The notes: generated by a model from the letters alone, not told the origin. A stretch of DNA of 64,000 bases from JABFRJ01 sp031374735 (GCA_031374735.1 JANMGQ010000033.1:62001-126000), one strand, 5' to 3'. Shown: positions 44,532 to 53,741, numbered from the stretch's first letter. Program-made: numbers and translations.

Positions 44532-44549
44532 ATTGACGCGCACGTCAAT
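44532..44549. promoter_or_regulatory. palindromic operator in the acyl-CoA dehydrogenase promoter
   Basis: ATTGACG-CGCA-CGTCAAT, perfect 7-bp arms. The TTGACG..CGTCAA form is like operators of TetR and MerR (LiuR-type) regulators that control acyl-CoA catabolism in Proteobacteria. It lies in the divergent region 59-76 bp upstream of the dehydrogenase and 114 bp upstream of the small membrane gene. No such regulator gene lies next to it. Confidence 0.6.
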
Positions 44550-44662
44550 TAGCCCGCGCGCCTGTGCCCCAGCGCGCGCCATGCTGCGGGCCCATGCAGC
44601 GGGTGTTCATGCGGCATCCGATCATGTTAAGCCTGTCCCACTCGGGGACGACGGAGAGGCAC

Positions 44663-44974
44663 ATGCTCCATTGGGCGATCTTTAGATACTTCATGTCGCT
44701 TGGGAGCGTCGCGGTCTCGCTTGTGCTGGCGGTGTTGGCGCTCGGGTATTGCGCGGTCTACGAGCGACCGTTCCTTCTGACGCTGACCAAGGCCGCCGCG
44801 CAGATCCGCGATAAGATTCTAGCTTTAATGCCCTGGGCGGATGGCGAGATCATCGCGCGCCTGGTGCTGCACGAAAGCACGGTGCTGCTTATGTTTTTCA
44901 CGCTTGGTGCACGCGCCGTGATCGGCTTGCTGCAGCTCGTCGGTGGGTTCATATTCAAGCGCTACGACTATTGA
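44663..44974 (+). CDS. small membrane protein, unknown
   Basis: 103 residues beginning MLHWAIFRYFMSLG. Two hydrophobic stretches: about residues 9-30 (VAVSLVLAVLALGYCAVY) and about 75-95 (STVLLMFFTLGARAVIGLLQ). ATG 44663 has GGAGAGG close upstream; the frame is open earlier to 44564. It is 11 bp before the DapA-family gene, so co-transcribed. No family recognised. Confidence 0.6.
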   Translation: MLHWAIFRYFMSLGSVAVSLVLAVLALGYCAVYERPFLLTLTKAAAQIRDKILALMPWADGEIIARLVLHESTVLLMFFTLGARAVIGLLQLVGGFIFKRYDY

Positions 44975-44985
44975 GAGGGTGAGCC

Positions 44986-45933
44986 ATGGCAAAGTCGGCA
45001 AAGACCACCAACGTGTTCCGGGGCGTTATTCCCGCATTGATGACGCCCTGCACGGCCAAGCGTGAGCCTGATTTTGCGGCCCTGGTCACCAAGGGCAAGG
45101 AACTCGTCGGCCACGGCATGTCCGCCGTCGTCTATTGCGGCTCCATGGGCGACTGGCCGCTGCTGACGGACGAGCAGCGCATGGAGGGCGTCGCGGCGCT
45201 CACCAAAGCCGGCGTACCCGTCATCGTCGGCACGGGCGCGCAGAACCCCAAGCGGGCCGCGGCTCTGGCCGCGCATGCCAAGAAAGTCGGCGCGAAGGGC
45301 CTGATGATCATCCCGCGTGTGCTGTCGCGTGGCGCCTCCGTTGCGGCGCAACGCGCGCATTTCGAGGGCGTCCTTGAAGCCGCGGTGGACTTGCCGTCGG
45401 TGATCTACAACAGCCCCTACTATGGCTATGAAACCAAGGCTGATCTGTTCTTTGCGCTGCGCGCCAAACATCCGCATCTTGTCGGCTTCAAGGAGTTCGG
45501 CGGGGCGAAGTCGCTCTCCTACGCAGCTGAGCACATCACGGGACAGGACACGTCGCTGACACTGATGGTCGGCGTCGATACGCAGGTGGTGCACGGCTAT
45601 GTGAACTGCGGGGCGATCGGTGCCATCACCGGCATCGGCAACGTGCTACCGAAAGAGGTGTTGCACCTCGTGGCGCTGTGCGAGAAAGCGCAGAAGGGCG
45701 ATGCGAAGGCGCGCCGGCAAGCTGAAAAACTCGACAAGGCCTTGGGCGTGCTGTCCTCGTTCGACGAAGGAGTCGATCTGGTGCTGTACTACAAGCATCT
45801 GTTGGTGCTCGAGGGCAACCCCGAATACGAGCACCACTTCTTGGCATCCGACAGTCTCTCAGCCAGCCAGAAGCACTATGCCGCGAGCCAGCTGGCCCTG
45901 TTCAAGACGTGGTATCGCGATTGGACGGAATGA
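44986..45933 (+). CDS. dihydrodipicolinate synthase (DapA) family aldolase
   Basis: 315 residues, a TIM-barrel class I aldolase. The catalytic Tyr is in VIYNSPYYG and the Schiff-base Lys in VGFKEFGG; VIVGTGAQ and AAVVYCGSMGDWPLL match the N-terminal GT/S block of the family. The family includes dihydrodipicolinate synthase, N-acetylneuraminate lyase, and keto-deoxy sugar and hydroxyproline-pathway enzymes. A GSMGD in place of the GTTGE pyruvate-carboxyl motif suggests it is not the housekeeping lysine enzyme. GAGAGGGTGAG precedes the ATG. Specific reaction unknown. Confidence 0.88.
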   Translation: MAKSAKTTNVFRGVIPALMTPCTAKREPDFAALVTKGKELVGHGMSAVVYCGSMGDWPLLTDEQRMEGVAALTKAGVPVIVGTGAQNPKRAAALAAHAKKVGAKGLMIIPRVLSRGASVAAQRAHFEGVLEAAVDLPSVIYNSPYYGYETKADLFFALRAKHPHLVGFKEFGGAKSLSYAAEHITGQDTSLTLMVGVDTQVVHGYVNCGAIGAITGIGNVLPKEVLHLVALCEKAQKGDAKARRQAEKLDKALGVLSSFDEGVDLVLYYKHLLVLEGNPEYEHHFLASDSLSASQKHYAASQLALFKTWYRDWTE

Positions 45934-46044
45934 GGATGGATCTGATCGCAATCATCCACTGCCAATGTCATCCGCTCGGTTGAACTGGTCGAAATGAGAG
46001 CCCAGGGAGAGGCGTGCGCGCGTCCCCGATTCGGGTGATCCCCC

Positions 46045-46308
46045 ATGTTCGAACGCCGGTCCGACAGCATCGCCTTTTTTGTAATTCTCGCGGTCTGCCT
46101 CGCTGGCGCCTTCAAGGCGCCCTGGTGGGCCATCGTGGCAGGCGCCAGCAGCTTGGCCTTGTTGTCGCTCGGGCAAAGCTGGCGCGCCGCATCTGGCACC
46201 GATGTGCCCGATGGCGTGCAGCTCGCCTCAAGCTCACTCAACGGCGCCGCCGTCGCTGCTGTCGCCTTTTTCAGCGGGCATGGGCTGGCTTGGGTTTGGG
46301 GAGTATGA
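46045..46308 (+). CDS. small hydrophobic protein, unknown
   Basis: 87 residues, MFERRSDSIAFFVILAVCLA, with about three hydrophobic segments (residues 9-25, 27-43 and 66-85). No ribosome site is evident and no family is recognised. It ends 7 bp from the convergent 442-residue protein gene. Coding is likely but not certain. Confidence 0.5.
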   Translation: MFERRSDSIAFFVILAVCLAGAFKAPWWAIVAGASSLALLSLGQSWRAASGTDVPDGVQLASSSLNGAAVAAVAFFSGHGLAWVWGV

Positions 46309-46315
46309 CTGAACC

Positions 46316-47644
46316 TTACGCGGTCGATACTATGTTCGCCTCTGCCTTTAGGCGAACTTGCTCTATTCGTTGGATCCACTCTTTGCGATCGGTGTCCGAC
46401 AGCAACCCGTCTGGGATCCGCTCGGCAAGGTACGCGTGTGCGTCGCTAATCGACAGCCGCGCTTGGCCAGGGTTTCCGCTGACCAAGTTCGCTTCGGCAA
46501 GTTTGTAGTGTGCCTCCATGTACAGGACGGCAGCAACCTTGCTTGAAGTCGATACATTGTCGGGGCGCCTTATCTCGGTCAGCCGACCACGGAGGCGGTC
46601 AATCGCCTCGAGGTCACCGATCGCCCTATAAATCGAGAGCGCGCGGCCGTAAGAATGTCCCGCATTTGCGGGTGCCTGTATTTCAGTTTCGATGTCCCCG
46701 CTTAGTTCGAATGCGATTGCCAATTCGCGATCAGTGGATGATGTTTCGCCGGGATTGCAGTGTTGCTCAAGTAGCGAACAGGCAGTGTCTATTTGCGGTC
46801 GTGCGATCTTTCTCAACCAAGATTCGATTTCCTTAACACTTCGGTCCTCGCCCTTTCGTTCATCAAACATGCATCTTGCGAGAAGTGTCCGCGCGACGCC
46901 TTCTTGGCGGGCGTATCCACATTGGGCCGCAGATTCTGCCCAGCCAGTAGCCAACTCCAACAGCCCGTCGCGATTGGAAGTCTTTTCCAACTCGCTGACA
47001 CAGGCTCGAAACACCTGCGGATCGGACTTGTCGAACGATGCAGCCTTGCGAAGTTCGGCTACAGCCTTGCGTCGTGAGTTGTCTCTGTCGACGCCTTCAT
47101 CCGCAGCCTTCGAACACTTTAGACCTCGCAGAAGATGAGCTGTCGCCATCTCCTCTTGGACTTGCTTGAACGCGCGGCTGGCAATTTCCTGTCGTTTTAC
47201 GAGCTTGGCGTAGTTGCTGCTTGTGGAAATCGGTTCCGTATCGATGTCATCGATGTAGTTTCTCAGACGCCACTGCAGAAGGCGAAGGCGCATCCGGTCT
47301 GCCCAGGTGTTCCCTTCGACCGCCGCCGCTACGCGGTTCTCGAACTCAGCGAGCAAAAGACTGCGATGCTGTGTGATCCGCTGTTGGCATCGAACGAGGA
47401 AGCGACTGAGAACCCCTGGCAGCCGCCTTTCGGTTTGAAGGTAAAGCTGAAGGAGACCATACGAGGCGCCGCTTGCTGAGCCTACCAAGCCGACATGTTT
47501 GGGATCCAACTGCTCCAACAGCTTCAAAATTTGGGTCTTCAACTCCATCGCATTGCCCGAGCCCGACATGATCAGGGCAAGCGCAAAGAACAATGCCAAC
47601 GCAAGTAAGCTTAGAGACCAATGAAACCAAGACCGACGCAACAT
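46316..47644 (-). CDS. membrane-anchored helical-repeat protein, unknown
   Basis: 442 residues. A signal-anchor helix (LSLLALALFFALALIMSG, residues 10-27) is followed by a second moderately hydrophobic stretch and a long cytoplasmic or periplasmic helical region. Residues about 160-420 look like degenerate TPR/SEL1-type pairs of helices (AVAELRKAASFDKSDP, NAGHSYGRALSIYRAIGD, VLYMEAHYKLAEANLVSGN). No catalytic motif seen. The coding sequence has clearly less G+C and different codon use than its neighbours, suggesting horizontal acquisition. Flanked by dxs upstream on the same strand, 148 bp away. Confidence 0.7.
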   Translation of the reverse strand: MLRRSWFHWSLSLLALALFFALALIMSGSGNAMELKTQILKLLEQLDPKHVGLVGSASGASYGLLQLYLQTERRLPGVLSRFLVRCQQRITQHRSLLLAEFENRVAAAVEGNTWADRMRLRLLQWRLRNYIDDIDTEPISTSSNYAKLVKRQEIASRAFKQVQEEMATAHLLRGLKCSKAADEGVDRDNSRRKAVAELRKAASFDKSDPQVFRACVSELEKTSNRDGLLELATGWAESAAQCGYARQEGVARTLLARCMFDERKGEDRSVKEIESWLRKIARPQIDTACSLLEQHCNPGETSSTDRELAIAFELSGDIETEIQAPANAGHSYGRALSIYRAIGDLEAIDRLRGRLTEIRRPDNVSTSSKVAAVLYMEAHYKLAEANLVSGNPGQARLSISDAHAYLAERIPDGLLSDTDRKEWIQRIEQVRLKAEANIVSTA

Positions 47645-47792
47645 GACAGACTCCGCACCAATACGGAGACAGCTTGCCGTTTGTCCGTCATCGCCTCAAC
47701 ATTGACGTGCAGCCGACATGCATTCGAGCCGGGACGTGTTGCCGCCCGGATACAGAGGCGCTGGCGAATGGGTCGGAGCGACACAAGCGCCC

Positions 47793-49700
47793 CTACGCCC
47801 GCACCACACCCACCTGCCCCGTGCCCAAGGCCGCGAGGGCTGTTTTGACGATGCCGGCTGCGTCCAAGCCGGCCTGGGCGTACATCTTGTCGGGCTTGTC
47901 GTGGTCGAGGAACACGTCGGGCAGCATCATCGGGCGCACCTTCAAGCCGCGATCAAGCTGACCTGTCAGCGCCAGATGCTGCAGCACGAACGTGCCAAAG
48001 CCACCCGTGGAGCCCTCCTCCACGGTGATCAGCACTTCGTGATGATCGACGAGCTGTTTGATGAGCTGCGCGTCGAGTGGTTTGGCGAAGCGCGCGTCGG
48101 CAACCGTCGTCGACAGGCCCATGGCGCCGAGCTGGTCCGCAGCCTTCAAGCATTCCTGCAGGCGCGTGCCAAATGATAGCAGCGCGATCTTCGAGCCTTC
48201 GCGCACAACGCGGCCGCGGCCGATCTCCAGCGGCACGCCGACAGCCGGCATGTCGATGCCGACGCCTTCGCCGCGCGGGTATCGGAACGCGCTTGGCCGA
48301 TCGTCGATGGCGACGGCAGTTGCCACCATGTGCTTGAGTTCGGCTTCGTCGGAGGCGGCCATGATGACGAAATCTGGCAGGCAGCCGAGATAGGCGACGT
48401 CGAACGAACCTGCATGGGTCGGCCCGTCGGCGCCAACCAGCCCGGCGCGGTCGAGCGCGAAGCGCACAGGCAGGCGCTGGATCGCAACGTCATGTACCAC
48501 CTGATCGTAGGCGCGCTGCAGGAACGTCGAATAGATTGCGCAGAACGGCTTGTAGCCCTCGGTTGCAAGGCCAGCGGCAAACGTCACGCCGTGTTGCTCG
48601 GCGATTCCGACATCGAAGGTGCGTTCAGGGAACTCCTTGCCGAACAGGTCCAGCCCCGTGCCTGATGGCATGGCGGCGGTCACCGCGACGATCTTGTCAT
48701 CCGTGCGCGCCTGCTCGATCAGCGCGTCGGCGAACACGCGTGTGTATTGCGGCGCATTCGGCTTCGCCTTAGCCTGCGCACCGGTGATGACGTTGAAGGT
48801 GTTGACGCCGTGATACTTGTCGGCGGCGGCTTCGGCGGGTGCGTAGCCTTTGCCCTTCTTGGTCACGACGTGGACGAGGATCGGGCCCTGTTTGGCATCG
48901 CGAACATTCTTCAGCACCGGCACCAGCACGCTCAAGTCATGGCCATCGATGGGGCCAACATAATAGAAGCCCAGCTCCTCAAACAGCGTACCGCCGGTCC
49001 AATAGGTGCGGGTGAATTCCTCGGCGCGCGCGGCGCGGCGCTCCCACTGCTCCGGCAGTTTCGCCGCCAACTGCTTACCGATCTCGCGCAGATGCAGGTA
49101 CGTGCCCGAGGACGTAATCCGGGACAGATAACGCGACAGCGCGCCGACAGGCGGCGCGATGGACATATCGTTGTCATTGAGAATAACAATCAGCGGCTCG
49201 TTGCGCGCGCCTGCGTTATTCATGGCCTCGTAGGCCATGCCGGCACTCATGGAGCCGTCGCCGATCACCGCGACCACATGGTTGCTGCGCTTGTCGAGAT
49301 CACGCGCCACAGCCATCCCGAGACCGGCGGATATCGACGTCGACGAGTGCGCGGCGCCGAAGGGGTCGTATTCGCTCTCGCCACGCTTTGTGAAGCCGGA
49401 CAAGCCGCCGCCCATGCGCAAGGTGCGGATGCGGTCGCGGCGGCCGGTCAATATCTTGTGCGGATAGGCCTGATGGCCGACGTCCCAGATCAACCGGTCG
49501 TCCGGCGTGTTGAACACCCAGTGCAACGCAACCGTCAGTTCAACGACGCCGAGGCCGGCGCCGAGATGACCGCCGGTGACGGACACGGCATCGATCGTCT
49601 CTTGGCGCAATTCATCTGCTATTTGGCGAAGGTCTTTCTCCGGCATCCGCCGCAGGTCTGCCGGTGACGCGATCTTGTCGAGCAGCGGCGTTGCGGACAT
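47793..49700 (-). CDS. dxs: 1-deoxy-D-xylulose-5-phosphate synthase
   Basis: 635 residues, full length. The thiamine diphosphate motif is GDGSMSAGMAYEAMNNAG (GDG...N) with GHQAYPHKILTGRR upstream; the catalytic/activating Glu is in DVGIAEQHGVTFAAGLA. The C-terminal transketolase domain is complete. It condenses pyruvate with glyceraldehyde-3-phosphate, the first step of the MEP isoprenoid pathway, also feeding thiamine and pyridoxal. Cytoplasmic. No ispA/xseB neighbours, which often accompany it in Proteobacteria, lie within the window. Confidence 0.97.
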   Translation of the reverse strand: MSATPLLDKIASPADLRRMPEKDLRQIADELRQETIDAVSVTGGHLGAGLGVVELTVALHWVFNTPDDRLIWDVGHQAYPHKILTGRRDRIRTLRMGGGLSGFTKRGESEYDPFGAAHSSTSISAGLGMAVARDLDKRSNHVVAVIGDGSMSAGMAYEAMNNAGARNEPLIVILNDNDMSIAPPVGALSRYLSRITSSGTYLHLREIGKQLAAKLPEQWERRAARAEEFTRTYWTGGTLFEELGFYYVGPIDGHDLSVLVPVLKNVRDAKQGPILVHVVTKKGKGYAPAEAAADKYHGVNTFNVITGAQAKAKPNAPQYTRVFADALIEQARTDDKIVAVTAAMPSGTGLDLFGKEFPERTFDVGIAEQHGVTFAAGLATEGYKPFCAIYSTFLQRAYDQVVHDVAIQRLPVRFALDRAGLVGADGPTHAGSFDVAYLGCLPDFVIMAASDEAELKHMVATAVAIDDRPSAFRYPRGEGVGIDMPAVGVPLEIGRGRVVREGSKIALLSFGTRLQECLKAADQLGAMGLSTTVADARFAKPLDAQLIKQLVDHHEVLITVEEGSTGGFGTFVLQHLALTGQLDRGLKVRPMMLPDVFLDHDKPDKMYAQAGLDAAGIVKTALAALGTGQVGVVRA

Positions 49701-49943
49701 GAGGTCTTCCTGTCTCGCGCCTGTGTCGAAAATCGGCGGCGCGCCTGCACTTTGCCAGATTAGCGTTGATTTTCAACGATCCCCGGCATTCATCCCTAAA
49801 CCAGGCCGCTGGCGAAAAGAAGAAGCTGGAAGCTCCAACCAAGTCCCACTCGACGGCCGTCTTTGCCATCGACATGTCCTGGTACGCTCCGCGATGTCCA
49901 GCCGGATCGCCCGGACCTATTGCCGCCCTCTCGATTTTGCAGA

Positions 49944-50291
49944 TCAGGGAGGCAGGCCCTTGTTCACCGCGTCGGCGTAGATCATGAGGCCGAAGTAGGC
50001 CGCGTTGACCAGAAACCAGCATAGGAAGAAAACGTAGGTCCACCGCTGCTGAGACGCGACGTCAGCGCCATAGCGGCCGACAGCAATATCACGCGCCATT
50101 GCCGCCACTTGGCGCGGGGGCGCGCGAACACCCATCCTGTTCTGACGCTTCATCAGATCGCGACCGGCAGCCGTCTCGCGCGACTTTCGATGATACCAAA
50201 GCGCCATCACAATTGGCGGCAGCACAAGCAAAGCGAGGCCGATGACCAAATACCACAGGCGAAAACTCGGATCTCGAAACACATGCCACAT
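49944..50291 (-). CDS. small two-span membrane protein, unknown
   Basis: 115 residues beginning MWHVFRDPSFRLWYLVIGLA. Helix 1 spans residues about 12-32 and helix 2 about 87-107; a basic segment (RKSRETAAGRDLMKRQNRMG) lies between. AAGGAGAG is seven bases before ATG 50291, a strong signal, so upstream in-frame sequence is not used. No family recognised. Divergent from the FAH-family gene. The 243 bp before dxs show nothing else. Confidence 0.75.
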   Translation of the reverse strand: MWHVFRDPSFRLWYLVIGLALLVLPPIVMALWYHRKSRETAAGRDLMKRQNRMGVRAPPRQVAAMARDIAVGRYGADVASQQRWTYVFFLCWFLVNAAYFGLMIYADAVNKGLPP

Positions 50292-50454
50292 CGTGTGGCT
50301 CTCCTTTTGAACTTTGCCGAGACCTGCATCGCGAACCGCATGCGCCGACACAGAAAATTTTTTGCCCGACCGAATGCGCCGCGGCAAGCCCGCTCGACGC
50401 CGTTGCCTGACTGTGGCCATAGACGTCCATCATAACGGCCGAGATGGTGAACCG

Positions 50455-51489
50455 ATGAAACTCGCAACGCTCAAGAATGGCACGCGCGATGGCGTGCTGA
50501 TGATCGTCTCGCGCGATCTGACGCGCTGTGTCGCAGCACGTGATGTCGTGCCGGATCTGACCACGATGCAGCAGCTACTCGACGCCTGGGCGATGGCCGC
50601 CCCGAAACTGCAGCCGGCCTCAGATGAATTGAACGCCGGGCGCAGCCGCGCGCCTGTGCAGGTCTTCGACGCAACCGCCGCCATGGCGCCGCTGCCGCGC
50701 GCCTATCAGTGGTGCGACGGCTCCGCCTACGTCAACCACGTCGAACTGGTGCGCAAAGCCCGTGGCGCCGAGATGCCCGGCAGCTTCTGGACCGACCCGC
50801 TGATGTATCAGGGCGGCTCTGACACCATGATTGGCGCGCGCGACGACATCCTGGTCGCCGACGAGGCCTTTGGTATCGACCTTGAGGGTGAGGTGGCCAT
50901 TATCACAGACGACGTGCCCATGAGCGTCAGCGCCGATGTGGCCGGCCGCCACATTCGACTAATCATGGTGGTCAACGACGTCTCGCTGCGCAACCTGATC
51001 CCGAACGAACTCGCCAAAGGTTTCGGCTTCTTCCACGGCAAACCGTCAACGGCGTTCTCGCCCGTTGCTGTCACACCCGACGAACTCGGCGCCGCTTGGA
51101 AAGATGGCAAAGTGCACCTGCCGCTGCGCGCCGCCATCAATGGCCAGCCGCTCGGCCATCCCGATGCCGGCGTTGACATGACGTTTTCGTTCCCACGGCT
51201 GATCGCGCACGCCGCCAAGACGCGCCGGCTCGCCGCAGGCACGATCGTCGGCTCGGGCACGGTCTCGAACAAGAGCGCGGATGGCGGACCGGGCAAGCCG
51301 GTCAAAGAGGGTGGCCTCGGCTACACCTGTCTCGCCGAAGTGCGCACCATCGAGACCATCGTCGGCGGCAAGCCTGTCACACCGTTTCTGAAGTTTGGTG
51401 ACCGCGTTACCCTCGACATGAAGGACGCAGCCGGACACTCCATCTTCGGCGCCATCGACCAGAGGATCACGAAATATGCGGGCATTTGA
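50455..51489 (+). CDS. fumarylacetoacetate hydrolase (FAH) family protein
   Basis: 344 residues. The metal-binding carboxylates are in FGIDLEGEVAIITDD; HHF-like and KGFGFFHGKPSTAFSPVAVT segments are typical of FAH homologues of the 2-keto-4-pentenoate hydratase type. The full-length form with an N-terminal SH3-like domain resembles bacterial fumarylacetoacetase-like enzymes used in tyrosine/homogentisate catabolism, but no hmgA or maiA lies nearby. ATG 50455 (MKLATLKNG) is the natural start. It overlaps the next small membrane gene by 14 bp. Confidence 0.88.
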   Translation: MKLATLKNGTRDGVLMIVSRDLTRCVAARDVVPDLTTMQQLLDAWAMAAPKLQPASDELNAGRSRAPVQVFDATAAMAPLPRAYQWCDGSAYVNHVELVRKARGAEMPGSFWTDPLMYQGGSDTMIGARDDILVADEAFGIDLEGEVAIITDDVPMSVSADVAGRHIRLIMVVNDVSLRNLIPNELAKGFGFFHGKPSTAFSPVAVTPDELGAAWKDGKVHLPLRAAINGQPLGHPDAGVDMTFSFPRLIAHAAKTRRLAAGTIVGSGTVSNKSADGGPGKPVKEGGLGYTCLAEVRTIETIVGGKPVTPFLKFGDRVTLDMKDAAGHSIFGAIDQRITKYAGI

Positions 51490-51829
51490 CATCTCCGGCG
51501 TCGGCCTCGCCCTGCTGCTCGTGCCGCTCTACGGCTGGCTGCTCGGTCGCTTTGCCGGCCGGCGTGACTGGCGCATCGGCGGCGTATTGGTGCTCGGGTT
51601 GGTGCTGGTGGCCCTCGTGCAAGTTGCCATCCTGGCGGGGCAATGCCTGATCGAGGGACAGACCAGCGCCATCGGCAAAAGCTTCATGTTCCTGCTCGAG
51701 CGGCGCGGTATGGAGGCGCTGGTCAACCCGGAATTCCCGGTGTTTCTGTTTGTGCTCGGCACGTTCGTGACCATGCTTGGCTGGTCGGCGACACCGGTCA
51801 AAAAGGCGCGCGATACCGTTGTTGCGTGA
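51476..51829 (+). CDS. small membrane protein, unknown
   Basis: 117 residues with three hydrophobic helices (VGLALLLVPLYGWLLG, IGGVLVLGLVLVALVQVAIL and FPVFLFVLGTFVTMLGW). It overlaps the FAH-family gene end by 14 bp, so translation is coupled. No family recognised. Confidence 0.6.
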   Translation: MRAFDISGVGLALLLVPLYGWLLGRFAGRRDWRIGGVLVLGLVLVALVQVAILAGQCLIEGQTSAIGKSFMFLLERRGMEALVNPEFPVFLFVLGTFVTMLGWSATPVKKARDTVVA

Positions 51830-51896
51830 TGGCGTAGCGGGCGCATCTGACGGCTGCTAGATGGAGGTCCGTCGACCACGTCGAAAGCCCTCCCCG

Positions 51897-53462
51897 ATGC
51901 CCGCAGCCGTCCCGACCGACATTCAACTCCAGATCATGTGGAACCGCCTCATTGCGGTGGTGGAAGAGCAGGCGCAGACACTGTTGCGCACCGCGTTCAG
52001 CCCCATCGTGCGTGAGGCGGGTGATCTCTCCGCCGGCATTTTCGACCGGCACGGTCGCATGCTGGCCCAGGCCGTCACGGGCACGCCCGGCCACGTCAAC
52101 TCCATGGCCGAGAGCGTCAAGCATTTCATTGCCCACTTCGGCCTCGAGAGCATGAAACCGGGCGACGCCTACATCACAAATGATCCCTGGATGGGCACGG
52201 GGCACTTGAACGACTTCGTCATAACCACGCCCTGCTTCCACAAGGGCAAACTGATCGGCCTGTTCTCGTGCACGTCGCATCTGATGGACATTGGCGGCAT
52301 CGGCTTTGGTCCCGACGGCACCGACGTGTTTATGGAGGGGCTCTCGATCCCGTTTCTCAAGATCATCGAGGAGGGCCGCGTCAACGAAACGCTGATGGCG
52401 ATGATCCGCGCCAACACACGGCTGCCCATCGACACCGTCGGCGATGTCTACTCGCTCACAGCCTGCAATGACGTCGGCTGTTTGCGCCTCGTCGAGATGA
52501 TGGAGGAGTTCAAGCTCGACGACCTCGATCATTTGGCCGACCACGTCTGCACCAAGAGCGAAGCGGCCGTGCGCGCCGAGATCGCCAAGCTGCCCAAGGG
52601 CACGTGGCGCGCCGACATGATGACGGATGGCTACGATGCGCCGATCAAACTCGTCGGCACTGTCACCGTTTCAGACACCGGCATCCATGTCGATTACACC
52701 GGCACCGATCCGCAGACGCGGCGTGGCATCAACGTGCCGCTGTCGTACACGACCGCCTACACGGTGTTCGCGCTGAGCTGCATCGTCGGCGCGCGCATTC
52801 CCAACAACGCAGGCTCACTCGCGCCGCTCACCGTTTCGGCACCCGAGCGCTGCATTCTCAACGCGCAAAAACCCGCCGCCGTCGCCATCCGCCACATCCT
52901 CGGCCAGATGCTGCCCGACGTGGTGTTCGGTTGCCTCGTGCAATGTATCCCGGATCGCGTGCCGGCCGAGGGCACGTCGTGCCTGTGGAACCTCAACGTG
53001 CGCGGTGCCGTGAAGGGCGGGGCGGGCAGCAACTACGGCTTCACCATGGCCGTCACGTCGAACGGCGGCACGGGCGCGCGTCCCACGCAGAACGGTCTCT
53101 CAGCTACGGCCTATCCCTCAGGTGTAAAAGGCACGCCGGTCGAGATCGCCGAGCAGATCACGCCTCTGATCTTCTGGAAAAAGGAGCTGCGCGACAACTC
53201 CGGCGGCGCGGGCAAAACGCGTGGCGGCCACGGCCAGCACATCGAGATCGAAAGCGGCATCGGCGAGCCGTTTGAACTGCTGGCAGCCTTCGACCGCATC
53301 GACTATCCGCCCCGCGGCCGCCTCGGCGGCGCGCCAGGTGCGGCAGGTTCAGTCGGCCTCGCTGACGGGACGAAACTGCGCGGGAAGGGAACCCAGCGGA
53401 TTGAGCCCGGTCAGCGGCTGGTGGTGAAAACGCCAGGCGGCGGCGGGATGGGGCGGGTGTGA
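51897..53462 (+). CDS. hydantoinase B/oxoprolinase family protein (second copy)
   Basis: About 521 residues. HyuB blocks: EEQAQTLLRTAFSPIVREAGDLS, ITNDPWMGTGHLNDFVI, a central SNYGFTMAVTSNGG and the C-terminal KTPGGGGMGRV. Clearly distinct in sequence from the copy at 7376-9067, so not a recent duplication. HyuA partner absent. ATG 51897 gives the usual HyuB N-terminus; ATG 51861 is in frame with no better ribosome site. It follows the FAH-family and small membrane genes on the same strand and may share a ring-opening catabolic role. Confidence 0.9.
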   Translation: MPAAVPTDIQLQIMWNRLIAVVEEQAQTLLRTAFSPIVREAGDLSAGIFDRHGRMLAQAVTGTPGHVNSMAESVKHFIAHFGLESMKPGDAYITNDPWMGTGHLNDFVITTPCFHKGKLIGLFSCTSHLMDIGGIGFGPDGTDVFMEGLSIPFLKIIEEGRVNETLMAMIRANTRLPIDTVGDVYSLTACNDVGCLRLVEMMEEFKLDDLDHLADHVCTKSEAAVRAEIAKLPKGTWRADMMTDGYDAPIKLVGTVTVSDTGIHVDYTGTDPQTRRGINVPLSYTTAYTVFALSCIVGARIPNNAGSLAPLTVSAPERCILNAQKPAAVAIRHILGQMLPDVVFGCLVQCIPDRVPAEGTSCLWNLNVRGAVKGGAGSNYGFTMAVTSNGGTGARPTQNGLSATAYPSGVKGTPVEIAEQITPLIFWKKELRDNSGGAGKTRGGHGQHIEIESGIGEPFELLAAFDRIDYPPRGRLGGAPGAAGSVGLADGTKLRGKGTQRIEPGQRLVVKTPGGGGMGRV

Positions 53463-53465
53463 AGA

Positions 53466-53600
53466 CTACAGGCGACCGCCCGGGCCCTTCGAGAAGGTGT
53501 TTGGGATGCATGTCGTGGTCGTTACACCGAGGACACCGCCCGAGACGAAACTCACGACAGCAACACTGATGACGATGGCAGTGACGGCTTTCTTGCTCAC
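53466..53600 (-). CDS. 44-residue single-span peptide
   Basis: A short gene with GTG start at 53600, preceded seven bases upstream by GAGGAG. The product, MSKKAVTAIVISVAVVSFVS and then a Gly/Thr-rich tail with one Cys ending GPGGRL, has one hydrophobic helix after a basic start and looks like a small inner-membrane or exported peptide. It converges with the hyuB-like gene 3 bp away. No family recognised; the strong ribosome site and membrane pattern are the support. Confidence 0.5.
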   Translation of the reverse strand: MSKKAVTAIVISVAVVSFVSGGVLGVTTTTCIPNTFSKGPGGRL

Positions 53601-53741
53601 GAATGATCTCCTCAAGTTGATCCGAGGGCGACAGTATCGCCCGCCGATGACGCAATCTTGAAGAGATCAGGCTAACGCCCGTTCAGGTTTATGACCTGTG
53701 ATACCCGTGGCGAAAATTTCTGACTGAAGACTTATCCCACC

